DNA of 64,000 nucleotides from Nonomuraea sp. NEAU-A123 (GCF_018603905.1 NZ_JAHFZZ010000025.1:99715-163714); one strand, 5' to 3'; counted from the stretch's first letter, positions 25,121 to 34,611 are shown. Notes: generated by a model not told the origin, from the letters alone. A program made the numbers and translations.

Positions 25121-26038
25121 ATGACCGCCATCGCCACAGGGGCGAGCCCGGCGAAGACGACCCGGCGCGGGTCATGGAGCCGGCGCGCCCCGCTGCTGCC
25201 GGCTCTCGTCATCACGCTCGCGCTCACGCAGATCCCGTTCGTCCTGACGATCTGGTACTCACTGCAGCGCTGGAACCTGCTCAACCCTGGCGAGCGGAGC
25301 TTCACCGGGCTCGCCAACTACCAGGCCACGTTCACCGACGGCACCTTCTGGAAGTCCATCGGGAACACCGTGGTCCTCACCGCCGGGGCGACGGTCGTCA
25401 GCATGGCCATCGGGCTGGTGCTCGCGATCCTGCTGCAGAAGAAGTTCCCCGGCCGTGGCCTCGCCCGTACGCTCGCCATCACGCCGTTCTTCATCATGCC
25501 GGTGGCAGCCGCGCTGTTCTGGCGCAGCGCGATGTTCGACCCGTCGTTCGGGCTGCTCGGCTGGCTGACCGATCTGGCCGGGCTGCCGCGCGTGAGCTGG
25601 CTGAGCGAGCAGTCGATGCTGTCCATCACCCTGATCACGTCCTGGCGGTGGACGCCGTTCGCGATGCTCGTGCTGCTGGCCGGGCTGCAGGCGATGCCCG
25701 ACGAGCAGATCGAGGCCGCGCGGGTCGACGGCGCGGGGTGGTGGTGGCAGTTCCGCGGCGTGATCCTGCCGCATCTGCGGCCGTTCCTCGAGCTCACGGC
25801 GCTGCTGCTGAGCATGAACCTGATCCAGACGTTCGGCGAGATCGCCCTGCTCACCGCCGGCGGTCCCGCGTACGGGACCACCAACATCACGTACTACGTC
25901 TACCTGCGTGCGTTCAACTCCTTCGACTTCGGTACGGCGTCGGCGTACGGACTGGTCACGCTGGTGCTCACGATCGCTCTCGCGATGCCGGCGCTGCGGC
26001 TGCTGTCCGGCATCTTCCGGCAGGAGGGACGGCGATGA
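25121..26038 (+). CDS. Sugar ABC transporter permease, MalF type
   Basis: 305 aa, six membrane helices after a basic N-terminus (TTRRGSWSRRAPLLPALVIT). The EAA loop EAARVDGAGWWWQFRGVILP is near residues 204-223. The helix-rich ends fit UgpA/SmoF-like permeases. RBS AGGAAAAGG lies before the ATG. It overlaps the next permease (ATGA). It works with the second permease and the binding protein. No ATPase gene lies in this operon, so a shared ATPase (such as MsiK of actinomycetes) must be supplied from elsewhere. Confidence 0.87.
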   Translation: MTAIATGASPAKTTRRGSWSRRAPLLPALVITLALTQIPFVLTIWYSLQRWNLLNPGERSFTGLANYQATFTDGTFWKSIGNTVVLTAGATVVSMAIGLVLAILLQKKFPGRGLARTLAITPFFIMPVAAALFWRSAMFDPSFGLLGWLTDLAGLPRVSWLSEQSMLSITLITSWRWTPFAMLVLLAGLQAMPDEQIEAARVDGAGWWWQFRGVILPHLRPFLELTALLLSMNLIQTFGEIALLTAGGPAYGTTNITYYVYLRAFNSFDFGTASAYGLVTLVLTIALAMPALRLLSGIFRQEGRR

Positions 26039-26919
26039 CCGTCACGACCCCACAATCGACCGCCGTCGCCGCGCCCGCCGAGATCCGGGCCGAGCCTCGA
26101 CGCCGGCCGGACATGGACACGGCCCGCTGGCCGGTGGCCGTGCTGGGCTGGCTCGGATCGTTGCTGCTGTTCTCTCCCATCGCGTACATGCTGCTCAAGA
26201 GCTTCCAGAGCGAGATCGACGCGGCCTCGCCGGCACCCAGGCTGATCTTCCAGCCGACGCTCGGGCACTACCGGGACGCCTTCGGCGCGGGTTTCTGGGC
26301 GTATGCGGGTAACTCGATCGCCGTCGCCGTGGTCTCCACGATCCTGGTGCTGGTGCTCGCCGTACCCGCGGCGTACGCCCTGTCCGTACGGCCGGTGCCC
26401 AAGGCGCAGGACGTGTTGTTCTTCTTCATCAGCACGAAGATGATGCCGATCGCGGCGGGCATCATCCCGATCTATGTCGTCGCCCAGCAGCTCAACCTGC
26501 TGAACACCGTGACCGTGCTGATCATCCTGCACCTCGGCATGAACCTGCCGCTGGCCGTGTGGATGATCCGCTCCTTCTTGCAGGAGGTTCCGGGCGAGGT
26601 GCTAGAGGCCGCGGCGATGGACGGAGCGGACCGGCCGCGCATCATGCGCAGCATCGTGCTGCCGCTGATCCGGCCCGGGCTGTGGGCGACCGCCCTGCTG
26701 TCCTGCGTGTTCTCCTGGAACGAGTACTTCTACGCCGTGAACCTCACCACCACCGCCTCCACCCTGCCGGTGTTCATGCAGAAGTTCCTGTCGTTCGGCG
26801 AGCTCTACACCGCGCAGGTCGCGGCCGTCGCCACCGTGGTGAGCGTCCCGGTCGTGATCCTCGGCTGGATCTGCCAGCGCAGTCTGGTGCGCGGCCTGCT
26901 GTTCGGAGCGGTGAAGTGA
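26035..26919 (+). CDS. Sugar ABC transporter permease, MalG type
   Basis: 294 aa with about 40 hydrophilic N-terminal residues, then six membrane helices. EAA loop LEAAAMDGADRPRIMRSIVL near residues 193-212. The pattern FFISTKMMPIAAGIIPIYVV is characteristic of SmoG/MalG-like permeases for polyols. Translationally coupled on both sides: ATGA with the upstream permease and TGATG with the dehydrogenase. Pairs with the MalF-type subunit to form the pore. Confidence 0.87.
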   Translation: MTVTTPQSTAVAAPAEIRAEPRRRPDMDTARWPVAVLGWLGSLLLFSPIAYMLLKSFQSEIDAASPAPRLIFQPTLGHYRDAFGAGFWAYAGNSIAVAVVSTILVLVLAVPAAYALSVRPVPKAQDVLFFFISTKMMPIAAGIIPIYVVAQQLNLLNTVTVLIILHLGMNLPLAVWMIRSFLQEVPGEVLEAAAMDGADRPRIMRSIVLPLIRPGLWATALLSCVFSWNEYFYAVNLTTTASTLPVFMQKFLSFGELYTAQVAAVATVVSVPVVILGWICQRSLVRGLLFGAVK

Positions 26920-27911
26920 TGCGCGCGATCGTCCTGGACGGCAACGGCCACGTGGAGCTGACCGAGCTGCCCGACCCGGTACCCGGCCCGGAGGACGTCG
27001 TGATCGCCCCCGCGGCGGTCGGCATCTGCGGCACCGACCTGCACCTGGTCGAGGGCAGCTACGCCACCGGCCGGTACCCCGTCGTGCCTGGCCACGAATT
27101 CGCCGGCACCGTGGTCGAGCTCGGCGCGGACGTGCGCGGCCTGTCCCCCGGCGACCTGGTCGGCGTCGACCCGAACATCCACTGCGGCGTGTGCCGCTGG
27201 TGCCGGATCAAGGCCTACAACCTGTGCGTACGCCTCGAACCCGTCGGGGTGACCCGCGCCGGCGCCTGCGCCGAGAAGGTGGTCGTCCCGGCCCGCGTCA
27301 CCTACCGCCTGCCCGCCGGCGTCGACGCCACCACGGGCGCGCTGATCGAGCCGCTGGCATGCGTACTGCACGCCCTGGACCGCGCCGGGGACCTGAAGGA
27401 CAAGGACATCCTGGTGTACGGAGCGGGCTCGATCGGCCTGCTGCTGTGCGCCGTGGCGAAGCAGCGCGGCGCCGGCCGGATCCAGGTCGTCGAACCGCAC
27501 GCGATCCGCCGCGACACCGCGCTCCGCCTCGGCGCCGACCGGGCAGCCGCCTCCGCGGGCGGCCTCGACCTGCCCGGCGGAGCCCAGATCGTCGTGGAGG
27601 CGAGCGGTCATCCGTCCGCCGTCGCCGACGCGCTGGAGCGGATCGCGGTCCGCGGCACCCTGGTCCAGATGGGCGTGACCGCGCCGGAGACGGCCGTACC
27701 CCTGCATCCGTTCGAGGTCTTCGAAAAGGAACTGACGGTGCTCGGCTCGAACAGCCTCGCCGACTGCTATCCGGCGGCGGTCGAGCAGATCACCGACCTG
27801 GCCTCGGTCATCCGGCCGCTGGTCACCCACGAACTTCCGCTCGCGTCCTACGCCGACGCGCTCGCGGTCGCCGCCTCACCCGAGGCGCTCAAGGTCCACA
27901 TCACCCACTGA
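26919..27911 (+). CDS. Zinc-dependent medium-chain alcohol/polyol dehydrogenase
   Basis: 330 aa MDR enzyme. Catalytic zinc ligands are Cys37 (GICGTD) and His59/Glu60 (PGHEFAG). The structural zinc lobe has four cysteines at 89, 92, 95 and 103 (HCGVCRWCRIKAYNLC). The nucleotide site is GAGSIGLLL. Related enzymes oxidise sorbitol, xylitol, threonine or other polyols to ketoses with NAD+. Start overlaps the permease stop (TGATG), so it is co-translated with the importer. It probably oxidises the imported alditol to the ketose that the downstream kinase phosphorylates. Confidence 0.87.
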   Translation: MRAIVLDGNGHVELTELPDPVPGPEDVVIAPAAVGICGTDLHLVEGSYATGRYPVVPGHEFAGTVVELGADVRGLSPGDLVGVDPNIHCGVCRWCRIKAYNLCVRLEPVGVTRAGACAEKVVVPARVTYRLPAGVDATTGALIEPLACVLHALDRAGDLKDKDILVYGAGSIGLLLCAVAKQRGAGRIQVVEPHAIRRDTALRLGADRAAASAGGLDLPGGAQIVVEASGHPSAVADALERIAVRGTLVQMGVTAPETAVPLHPFEVFEKELTVLGSNSLADCYPAAVEQITDLASVIRPLVTHELPLASYADALAVAASPEALKVHITH

Positions 27912-27928
27912 TGGGAAGGCAACCCCTG

Positions 27929-28717
27929 ATGACTATGGCTTACCGCATGACCCGGACGCTGCCGCAAGATCGAACGGCCATCATCATGCCCGTCGACCAC
28001 GGGCTCATCTTCGACCGCCTGCCGGGCCTGGAGAACCCGGCCGCGGTGGTCGAGGAGTTCGGCGACGACGACATCACAGGCTTCATGATGAGCCCCGGCC
28101 TGGTCGTGCGTACCGAGCAGTACTTCGCCCAGCGCCCACATCTTTCCCGGGTCATGGCGATTGACGCGTTCTACCACTACACCGACGCCTCCACCGGCTT
28201 CGGGGCGTTGCAGCACAGCGTCGAGGACGCTGTCCGGCTCGGCGTTGACTGCGTGAAGATGCTGATGCCGTGGAACACCACCAAGGCCGAGCAGGCCGCG
28301 CTGGTGACCCGCGTCGGCAAGGTGATCTCCGACTGCGAACGCTGGCAGATCCCGCTGATGCTGGAGCCGGTGCTGCTGGGCGCGCCGCGCACCGCGGAGG
28401 TCGTCGCGGCCGAGGAGCAGGCCGCGCGCATCGCGTTCGACCTCGGCGCGCACATCATCAAGATCGCGTTCCCCGGGGAGGAGGGCACCCACCGCCTCGT
28501 CGAGGAGCTCGGTCTGCCCGTCGTCATCGCCGGCGGCCCTCGCGCGGGTGAGCCTGCCGAAACCGTCGAGGCCGTCCGGCAGACCGTCGTGGCCGGTGCT
28601 CGCGGCATCATCGTCGGCCGCAACATCTGGCAGCGCCCCCTGCCGGAGGCGCACGCCATCGTCGAGCGGCTGGCCGCGCTCTCGCGTACCGGCGGCCGCG
28701 CGCTGCAGACCATCTGA
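27929..28717 (+). CDS. Class I aldolase of the DeoC/LacD (FbaB-like) family
   Basis: 262 aa TIM-barrel aldolase. Early motif AIIMPVDHGLIFDR resembles archaeal-type class I fructose-bisphosphate aldolases. The Schiff-base lysine is K178 in AHIIKIAFPG, and the phosphate-binding end is PVVIAGGPRAGEP with GARGIIVGRNIW. ATG 27929 fits GGGAAGG nine bases upstream; ATG 27911, overlapping the dehydrogenase stop, is an alternative. LacD and the sulfofructose-phosphate aldolase YihT are relatives, so a ketose (bis)phosphate split to dihydroxyacetone phosphate plus an aldehyde is expected. The true substrate is unknown. Confidence 0.8.
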   Translation: MTMAYRMTRTLPQDRTAIIMPVDHGLIFDRLPGLENPAAVVEEFGDDDITGFMMSPGLVVRTEQYFAQRPHLSRVMAIDAFYHYTDASTGFGALQHSVEDAVRLGVDCVKMLMPWNTTKAEQAALVTRVGKVISDCERWQIPLMLEPVLLGAPRTAEVVAAEEQAARIAFDLGAHIIKIAFPGEEGTHRLVEELGLPVVIAGGPRAGEPAETVEAVRQTVVAGARGIIVGRNIWQRPLPEAHAIVERLAALSRTGGRALQTI

Positions 28718-28719
28718 CG

Positions 28720-30003
28720 ATGGGAGACGTCTGGGCCGGCGCCGACCTGGGCAGCACCAACGTCAAGGTGCTGCTCACGGACGGCGACGGCACCGTACTC
28801 GCCCGCGCGGCCCGGCCCACCCCGAGGGCCGGGCCGCGCACCCATCCCGGCACCCTCGTCGACACCCTTGAGGAACTGATCCTCACGGCCGCCCGCGGCC
28901 TCTCCCGCCCCCGGCTACGCGGGGTCTGCGTCGCGGGTGTCGGCGAGGACGGCGTGCTGCACGCCGCCGGCCGGCCGCTCGGCACGGCGCTGCCGTGGTT
29001 CGACCCGTCCCGCCGCAGCGTGCTCGACCGGCTGGCCGAACTACGCCGTCCGGACGACCGCACCCGTTACGGGCTGGAACTCGACGCCGCCCGTACCATC
29101 GCGGCCTGGGCCCTGCTCCCGTCCGAGCAGATCGCCGCGGCGACCGGCTGGGTGGCGTGCACCGACTACCCGGCCCTGCACTGGACCGGCCGCGCCGTCA
29201 TGTCCAGCAGCCTCGCCGCCCGCACCGGAGCCTGGCTGCTGGAACCAGGCAGGTGGGATCCCGACCGGGTCACCCCGTTCCTGCCGCTTGAGCTGTTGCC
29301 ACCGGTCGTCCCCGCCGGCACCGTGGTCGGCGAGCTGCGCAGCCCGCGGCTGGCGCGACTGCTCGGCTCTGACGCCGTCGTCGTCGCCGGCGGCCACGAC
29401 CACCCGATCGCCGCCTCCGTCGTGCACCGGCAGGACCCGGGCGCGCCGCTCGACTCGATGGGCACGGCAGAGGTCATCGTGCGGACCGTCACGGCCGACC
29501 GGCCACCGCCCGGCGCCGATCTCTCCCCCGCGATCCTCGGCACCGGCCGGACCGCGCTCACCGTACTGGAACTGGACCGCAACATGTCCTGGCTGCGGGG
29601 CGCGGGCCTGGCCCCCCACCTGGACGCGGTCCTGGCCGGTGACCTCACGGTGACACCCCCCGGTGCACACGTGTTCGTACCGGGTGCCGAAGGTGGCGAG
29701 GCTCCCCGCTGGACTCCGGCGGCCGAGCGGCTGTCCAGCGAGCAAAGGGCGGCGGGCGCGGTGTGGCAACTCGCGCGGGCCGGCACCACTGCTCTGCGTC
29801 GCTTGGCACCCGAGGCGCAGGTCGTCTACGCGGCTGGTGGATGGACCCACTCGCCGGGGTGGATGCGGCTGAAGGCCGCGACGGCGGGGCTGCCGTACCG
29901 CGTCCTCGTCGAACCGGAGCTGTCAGCCCTCGGCGCGGCCCAGCTCAGCCTGCCCGGCCCGATCCGGCCTGTAGCGCTTCAAAAGTCATCGCAGCGACCT
30001 TGA
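28720..30003 (+). CDS. FGGY-family carbohydrate kinase
   Basis: 427 aa kinase of the xylulose/glycerol/ribulose kinase superfamily. Phosphate-1 loop ADLGSTNVKVLLTD near residues 7-20; VCVAGVGEDGVLHAAG and PWFDPSRR build the sugar pocket; the conserved GGHDHPIAA region contains the catalytic Asp position; adenosine site AAGGWTHSPGW near the C-terminus. Slightly shorter than typical 480-500 aa members. It follows the aldolase with a two-base gap and ends the operon. It likely phosphorylates the ketose made by the dehydrogenase. Confidence 0.83.
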   Translation: MGDVWAGADLGSTNVKVLLTDGDGTVLARAARPTPRAGPRTHPGTLVDTLEELILTAARGLSRPRLRGVCVAGVGEDGVLHAAGRPLGTALPWFDPSRRSVLDRLAELRRPDDRTRYGLELDAARTIAAWALLPSEQIAAATGWVACTDYPALHWTGRAVMSSSLAARTGAWLLEPGRWDPDRVTPFLPLELLPPVVPAGTVVGELRSPRLARLLGSDAVVVAGGHDHPIAASVVHRQDPGAPLDSMGTAEVIVRTVTADRPPPGADLSPAILGTGRTALTVLELDRNMSWLRGAGLAPHLDAVLAGDLTVTPPGAHVFVPGAEGGEAPRWTPAAERLSSEQRAAGAVWQLARAGTTALRRLAPEAQVVYAAGGWTHSPGWMRLKAATAGLPYRVLVEPELSALGAAQLSLPGPIRPVALQKSSQRP

Positions 30004-30021
30004 CCCGCACCGTGAAAGGGT

Positions 30022-30052
30022 GACCGCGCCTGCTCATGGGCCGGGCGCGGTC
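30022..30052 (+). terminator. Hairpin terminator of the polyol operon
   Basis: GACCGCGCC / GGCGCGGTC make a 9-bp stem (30022-30030 and 30044-30052) 19 bases after the kinase stop. Confidence 0.6.
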
Positions 30053-30266
30053 GGCTGCGCGCCGAAGGCCTGGCCGTGCAGGGTCCGTCAGCCGCAACCA
30101 GCTATACCCGGAAATAAGATGATGGGGTACGCTCAGGTTTCGCGTTTTCGGGGCGCGACCGGTCCGCGGGAAGAGCTCAGCCCACCCGATCCTCACTCGT
30201 TTTGCGTCATTCCTCCTTTTCGGCCCGAAGCTGCGGACGTCGGGCACATCCGAAAGGGAGGTCTTC

Positions 30267-31691
30267 GTGACCAATCGTCTGCCCGAAAACCCCAGTCTCG
30301 GCCATCTGAAGAACGAGGCCAAGCAACTGCTGCGCGGCGTACGCGCGGGCGAGAGCCGCGCGCTCGCGACGGCGGGCGGGTGGCATCCAGGAGAGCTGTC
30401 CGAACTGCGGTTGGCCGGCGCCCAACTGGTGGTGGCCCGCAAGTACGGCTTCACGAGCTGGCCGCGGCTGCGCGCGCACCTGGCGATGGTGGACGAGTTT
30501 GCGCGCCGGCCACACGAGGTGGGCCCGTCGGCCGACTCCGCGACTGAGTTCTTGCGGCTGGCCTGCCTGACCTACCACGCACCCGCGAGCACCGAGACCG
30601 CGGCGCGGCTGCTGGCCGCCCATCCGCGGATAGCCGACGCGTCGGTGTGGACGATGGCGGCGGTCGGCGACGCCGCCGGGATGGCACGCGCGGTGGCGGC
30701 CGACCCCGCATCGGCCCAGGCACATGGCGGCCCGTTCGGCTGGGAGCCGCTGCTGTACCTGACCTATTCACGGGTGACGCAGTCCGATGCCGTGGGGACA
30801 GTGCGGGTCCTGCTGGCGGCGGGCGCTGATCCGAACGCCGGCTACCTGCCCGAGGGGCTGGCGCCGCCGTTCACCGCGTTGACCGGGGCGCTGGGCGGAG
30901 GAGAGCTGGGGCAACCGCCGCACCCGCGGGGCCTGGAGCTGGCCCGGGTGCTCCTACGGGCGGGGGCGGACGCCAACGACGGCCAGGCCCTGTACAACCG
31001 CGGACTCCTGAGTGATGACACCGGTTACCTGGAGTTGTTGCTGGAGTTCGGGCTCGGCCGTGGGGACGGCGGGCCGTGGCGGGCCAGGCTGGGCCAGGTG
31101 CAGGACTCGCCGGCCCGCATGCTGAAGAACACGGTGCTGACAGTCGCGTTGCGTGGCCAGGCGGGCCGGATGCGGTGCCTGCTGGCGCACGGCGCGCCCG
31201 CCGACGTCAAGGGCGACGGGCATCCGTCCTTCGGCGGGCACACGGCACTGGAGCTGGCACTGCTGGGCGGGCATACGGAGGTCGCGCGGCTGCTGACCGA
31301 TGCGGGAGCCTCCGGCACGCTCCGAGGGCTGGACGTCGCGGAAGCGGCGATCATGCGAGGGGATCGGGAACAGGTCGAGCAGTTGCTGAGCGCCGATCCG
31401 GGACTGGCCCGACAAATCCTGACGCGGCGCCGCGATCTGCTCATCAACGCCGCGGAGTACGGCCGGGTGCCAGCCGTACGGCTGGCCTGCGCGCTGGGCT
31501 TCGACGTGAACGCGCGCCTTCCGTCGACGGCGTTGCACAAGGCGGCGCGGGCAGGCCACCTGCCGATGGTGCGAGCGCTGTTGGAGCTGGGAGCTGACCG
31601 GTTGGTACGGGATCACGATTACGATGCCACGCCGCTGGAGTGGGCACGCTCCGCCGGCCAGGCGAAAGTGGTGGAGCTCCTGAGCCGGTAG
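30267..31691 (+). CDS. Ankyrin-repeat protein
   Basis: 474 aa. The GTG start has a GGGAGG site six bases upstream. After an N-terminal helical segment with YGFTSWPRLRAHL, several ankyrin units follow: VRVLLAAGADPNAGY (about 176-190), LARVLLRAGADANDGQ, a HTALELALLGGHTEVARLLT unit, and a C-terminal pair ending TALHKAARAGHLPMVRALLE and ATPLEWARSAGQAKVVELLS. No signal peptide or enzymatic domain. Such proteins usually act through protein-protein contacts. This N-terminal domain with ankyrins is widespread in actinobacteria with no known function. Confidence 0.83.
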   Translation: MTNRLPENPSLGHLKNEAKQLLRGVRAGESRALATAGGWHPGELSELRLAGAQLVVARKYGFTSWPRLRAHLAMVDEFARRPHEVGPSADSATEFLRLACLTYHAPASTETAARLLAAHPRIADASVWTMAAVGDAAGMARAVAADPASAQAHGGPFGWEPLLYLTYSRVTQSDAVGTVRVLLAAGADPNAGYLPEGLAPPFTALTGALGGGELGQPPHPRGLELARVLLRAGADANDGQALYNRGLLSDDTGYLELLLEFGLGRGDGGPWRARLGQVQDSPARMLKNTVLTVALRGQAGRMRCLLAHGAPADVKGDGHPSFGGHTALELALLGGHTEVARLLTDAGASGTLRGLDVAEAAIMRGDREQVEQLLSADPGLARQILTRRRDLLINAAEYGRVPAVRLACALGFDVNARLPSTALHKAARAGHLPMVRALLELGADRLVRDHDYDATPLEWARSAGQAKVVELLSR

Positions 31692-31789
31692 CGGCCGGCT
31701 CGCCGACGAGACAGCGGACATCTCACTGTTGGACACCCCAAAGCCGATCACCTTCGCATGCCATCGACCCGGAGCCGCCCGTTCGCGGG

Positions 31790-32085
31790 TTAGGAGGGCC
31801 GCCCGCCGAACTGCCAGTTGTGCAGCTCGATGTCGGCACCAGGTACCGGTTGCCGCCGGTCCGGCCGCCGGGGAAATCCCACATGGTGCGCCCCAGCGTG
31901 TTGCGCCACCGTCGCAGGAGAACGTCCCGGTATACGCCAGCCTGGTCGTTCGGCTCGTCGAAGGCGAACGCACGGGCGGCGACGGGATCGGGCAGGTCGA
32001 CGATGTGCACGCTGCCGGTGGGTGTGTCGCCGTCGTCGGCCATGGGCGGGCCTCGGGCGATCATCTCCTTCGCGTACCCATCCAT
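31790..32085 (-). pseudogene. YciI-family protein, truncated and frameshifted
   Basis: In one frame: MDGYAKEMIARG, DGDTPTGSVHIVDLPDP, AARAFAFDEPN and WRNTLGRTMWDFPGGRTGGN, a clear YCII-domain core. The usual N-terminal strand and helix are absent, since coding begins at MDGYA. The C-terminal strand IELHNWQFGGRPS occurs only in another frame, with the intervening second half deleted. The fragment is next to the carboxylesterase gene, whose end may mark the deletion junction. Confidence 0.65.
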
Positions 32086-32124
32086 AGCGCTCGGACAGTG
32101 GGCGCGCCCGGGGTTCTCTTGCCG

Positions 32125-33618
32125 TTACCGGATGCGGTCCCAGCAGGTGCGCTCGGCGGCGGCCGGGTCGTCGACGGCAGTGATGCGATCGGAGATCAGG
32201 CCGGTGGCGCGGCGGCTGGTGTCGTAGGCCGGCCATCCCGGGTCTCCGCGGGTGATGAAGTCCACCCACACCTTGTGCGCCTGGTCGGCGACGGCCTGCG
32301 ACGGCGTGGCGCCGAGGCGCGGCCGGACGTCATCGCGGCCGATGGTGTCGAACACGTACGGCACCTCCGCGCCGTGACACGCGCCCAGCCGGTTGTTGTC
32401 CTCGGGATCGGGGTGGTCGAACCGGTAGGTCCATGTGTTCGCCGTCCCCTGACAAGCGCGGGCTTCGGCGACCCGGATCGACGGGATGGCGTAGAACCAG
32501 TCGGTGACGACGGCGGCCAGCAGGTCGCCCGGGCCGGCTCCCGGCCGGTTGGCCCGGTAGGCGGCCAGCGACTCCGCAGGCAGGCCGTACGTTCCGGCAG
32601 CCGCCTCGAGCGTCGCATCGTCGATCAGGTCGATGACGCCCGGCGCGACGAGGAACAGCCGGGCTTCGTCACGGTTCGATCCGATCAGCAGGCCGACGTC
32701 GGCGCCCTGCCCCGCGCTGATCGCCGGCAGTGGCGCCTGGGGCAACGTGACGCCGTCCACAGTCGGCGCGAACGGCAGCAAGTTCAGCGCGAGCTTGCCC
32801 CACTTGATCGGATCGGGGGTGGTCTGCACCTCGACGACCAGGTCCGACGCGGCCTGGATGAGCCGCTCGAGCGGCACCGCTTTGATCGAGTCCCGATCCG
32901 CCGGCACGCCCAGCGAATCGGCGAGGAAGCCGCTGACCTTGAGCGCTTCGTCGCGGGTAAGCGTGTGCGCGGCCGCGCCGCTCTGCGCGATGGCCTGGCT
33001 GAACATGCCCTCAGCGAGCGGCATCGACAGCAGCGCGGTCACGCTCATGGCCCCGGCCGACTCGCCGGCCACGGTGACCCGCGACGGATCGCCGCCGAAC
33101 CTGGCGATGTTGGCCCGCACCCAGCGCAGCGCCGCAAGCTGATCCAGCAGGCCGAGGTTGGCGATGCCATCGTCGAGGAAGAGGAAGCCATCGGCGGCCA
33201 GCCGGTAGTTGACGGTCACGCACACGACGCCGTCGCGCGCGAACGCGCTGCCGTCGTACTCGCCGACCGACCCGGATCCGTTGGTGAACGAGCCGCCGTG
33301 GATCCAGACCAGCACCGGCAACCCGGTCGCGCCCGGGTCGGGTGTCCACACGTTGAGGTTCAGGCAGTCCTCGCCGGGGATCACCACTTCCGGGAAGAGC
33401 GGTGCGTACTGCGGCGGGTAGCTGCCCTTGGGCGCCGTCGGGCCGTAGGCGGTGGCGTCGCGCTCGCCGTCCCAGGGCTGAACGGGCTGTGGCGATCGCA
33501 TCCGGTTCGCGCCGAACGGAGCCGCGGCATAGGGGATGCCGAGGAAGGCGGAGACCCCTGACCTGACCTTGCCGCGGACGGCTCCGTCCTTGAGCTGAAC
33601 GAGCGGGCTCTCGGCCAT
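32125..33618 (-). CDS. Type B carboxylesterase/lipase
   Basis: 497 aa alpha/beta hydrolase of the carboxylesterase type. Oxyanion-hole HGGSF near 107-111, nucleophile Ser187 in GESAGA, acid in SNRDEARLF, and catalytic His in LGACHGAEVPYVF. The early EDCLNLNVWTP is diagnostic of the family. No signal peptide, so it is probably cytoplasmic, in contrast with many secreted actinomycete esterases. ATG with GGAGCAAC-like site upstream. Substrates could be p-hydroxybenzoate- or phenylcarbamate-type esters, but specificity is not readable. Confidence 0.87.
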   Translation of the reverse strand: MAESPLVQLKDGAVRGKVRSGVSAFLGIPYAAAPFGANRMRSPQPVQPWDGERDATAYGPTAPKGSYPPQYAPLFPEVVIPGEDCLNLNVWTPDPGATGLPVLVWIHGGSFTNGSGSVGEYDGSAFARDGVVCVTVNYRLAADGFLFLDDGIANLGLLDQLAALRWVRANIARFGGDPSRVTVAGESAGAMSVTALLSMPLAEGMFSQAIAQSGAAAHTLTRDEALKVSGFLADSLGVPADRDSIKAVPLERLIQAASDLVVEVQTTPDPIKWGKLALNLLPFAPTVDGVTLPQAPLPAISAGQGADVGLLIGSNRDEARLFLVAPGVIDLIDDATLEAAAGTYGLPAESLAAYRANRPGAGPGDLLAAVVTDWFYAIPSIRVAEARACQGTANTWTYRFDHPDPEDNNRLGACHGAEVPYVFDTIGRDDVRPRLGATPSQAVADQAHKVWVDFITRGDPGWPAYDTSRRATGLISDRITAVDDPAAAERTCWDRIR

Positions 33619-33693
33619 GTGTTGCTCCTTTGCGATGTTCGCTGAGCCTGTTGTAAGAGGGGGTACTGCGATAAGCTCGACCGCTCCCCAAGA

Positions 33694-34536
33694 TCATCCG
33701 CTGTGTTCTGTCGCGGCGAAGGCCAGGAGGGGTGTGGCGATCCGCGGCGGATCCTCGAGTATGGGTGAGTGTCCGAGACCGGGCAGCAACTCGACGTTCG
33801 CGCCTGGAACGGTGCGGTAGTCGGCGGCGGAGGAGGATCGCCATCTGCGGTCGTCCTCGCCGAAGATCACCAGGAGCGGCTTGCCGAGGGCCGTCAGCCG
33901 ATCCGGGAGCGCCTGCTGCTCCAGGTAGTGGCGGGTGCCCTGCATCGTCGCGGTGAGCGTGTGGTAGGTCATGGCGCGCACCTCGTCCAGGAGCTCTTGT
34001 GGGATCTGGTAGCCCGCGCGGCTGAATCCGGTGCTCGCGAACTGGCGGATCTGCTCGTCGGTCGGCGGCCACTGCGCGGGTTCGATCGCGGCGGACTCCG
34101 ATGGGATGAAGGCGTTCAGGCTGGGTCCGGTGTTGATGAGCGCGAGCGCGGTCACCAGGTCGGGTCGCTGTTCGGCGAGGGCGGTGGCGACCGCGCCGCC
34201 GCTGGAATGGCCGACGACTATGGCGTGCTCGATGCCGAGCCGGTCCAGTGCCTCGCCGACCCGGCGTCCCTGGTCCGGGGTCGCGTAACTACGATCGGCC
34301 GGCTTGGCCGACCGGCCGTGGCCGAGCAGGTCGATCCGGATGACGCGATGGGATCGGGTCAGCAGCGGTACCAGCGCGTCCCACGAGCGGGTCGAGGAGG
34401 CGGACCCGTGGATGAGCAGGAGTACGGGGGCATCGCGGGGGCCGTCCTGGCACACGTAGATGTCGCCGTCGTCCAGGGACAGGGTCGTACTCTCGGCATC
34501 GCTCTTCACCTGTGGTCCGCCGTCAGAAATGGTCAT
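33694..34536 (-). CDS. Alpha/beta hydrolase
   Basis: 280 aa from the ATG at 34536 (the frame is open further but without translation signals). LLLIHGSASSTRSWD (about 39-53) gives the oxyanion turn, RIDLLGHGRS the following loop, Ser111 in VVGHSSGG the nucleophile, and GLGHSPILEDP the catalytic His. The cap domain lies at about 140-210. It diverges from an AraC-type regulator, which probably controls it. Possible roles include ester, lactone or epoxide hydrolysis. Confidence 0.82.
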   Translation of the reverse strand: MTISDGGPQVKSDAESTTLSLDDGDIYVCQDGPRDAPVLLLIHGSASSTRSWDALVPLLTRSHRVIRIDLLGHGRSAKPADRSYATPDQGRRVGEALDRLGIEHAIVVGHSSGGAVATALAEQRPDLVTALALINTGPSLNAFIPSESAAIEPAQWPPTDEQIRQFASTGFSRAGYQIPQELLDEVRAMTYHTLTATMQGTRHYLEQQALPDRLTALGKPLLVIFGEDDRRWRSSSAADYRTVPGANVELLPGLGHSPILEDPPRIATPLLAFAATEHSG

Positions 34537-34572
34537 GAGCCCACTGTCGCCGCTGGTGCGCGGCGGTGGATT

Positions 34573-34584
34573 GGACGAATGTCC
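34573..34584. promoter_or_regulatory. Palindromic candidate operator between hydrolase and AraC genes
   Basis: GGAC-GAAT-GTCC is an interrupted 4+4 palindrome in the 75-bp gap between the divergent hydrolase and AraC-type genes. Similar elements are frequent before AraC-controlled genes, but here this is only positional evidence. Confidence 0.3.
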
Positions 34585-34611
34585 TTCAGCCGGCCCGCGT
34601 AGCATGGTGCG

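Noticed and set aside
31729..33561. Rightward 610-codon frame opposite the carboxylesterase
   Set aside because: Antisense shadow; no ribosome binding site and no recognisable domain.
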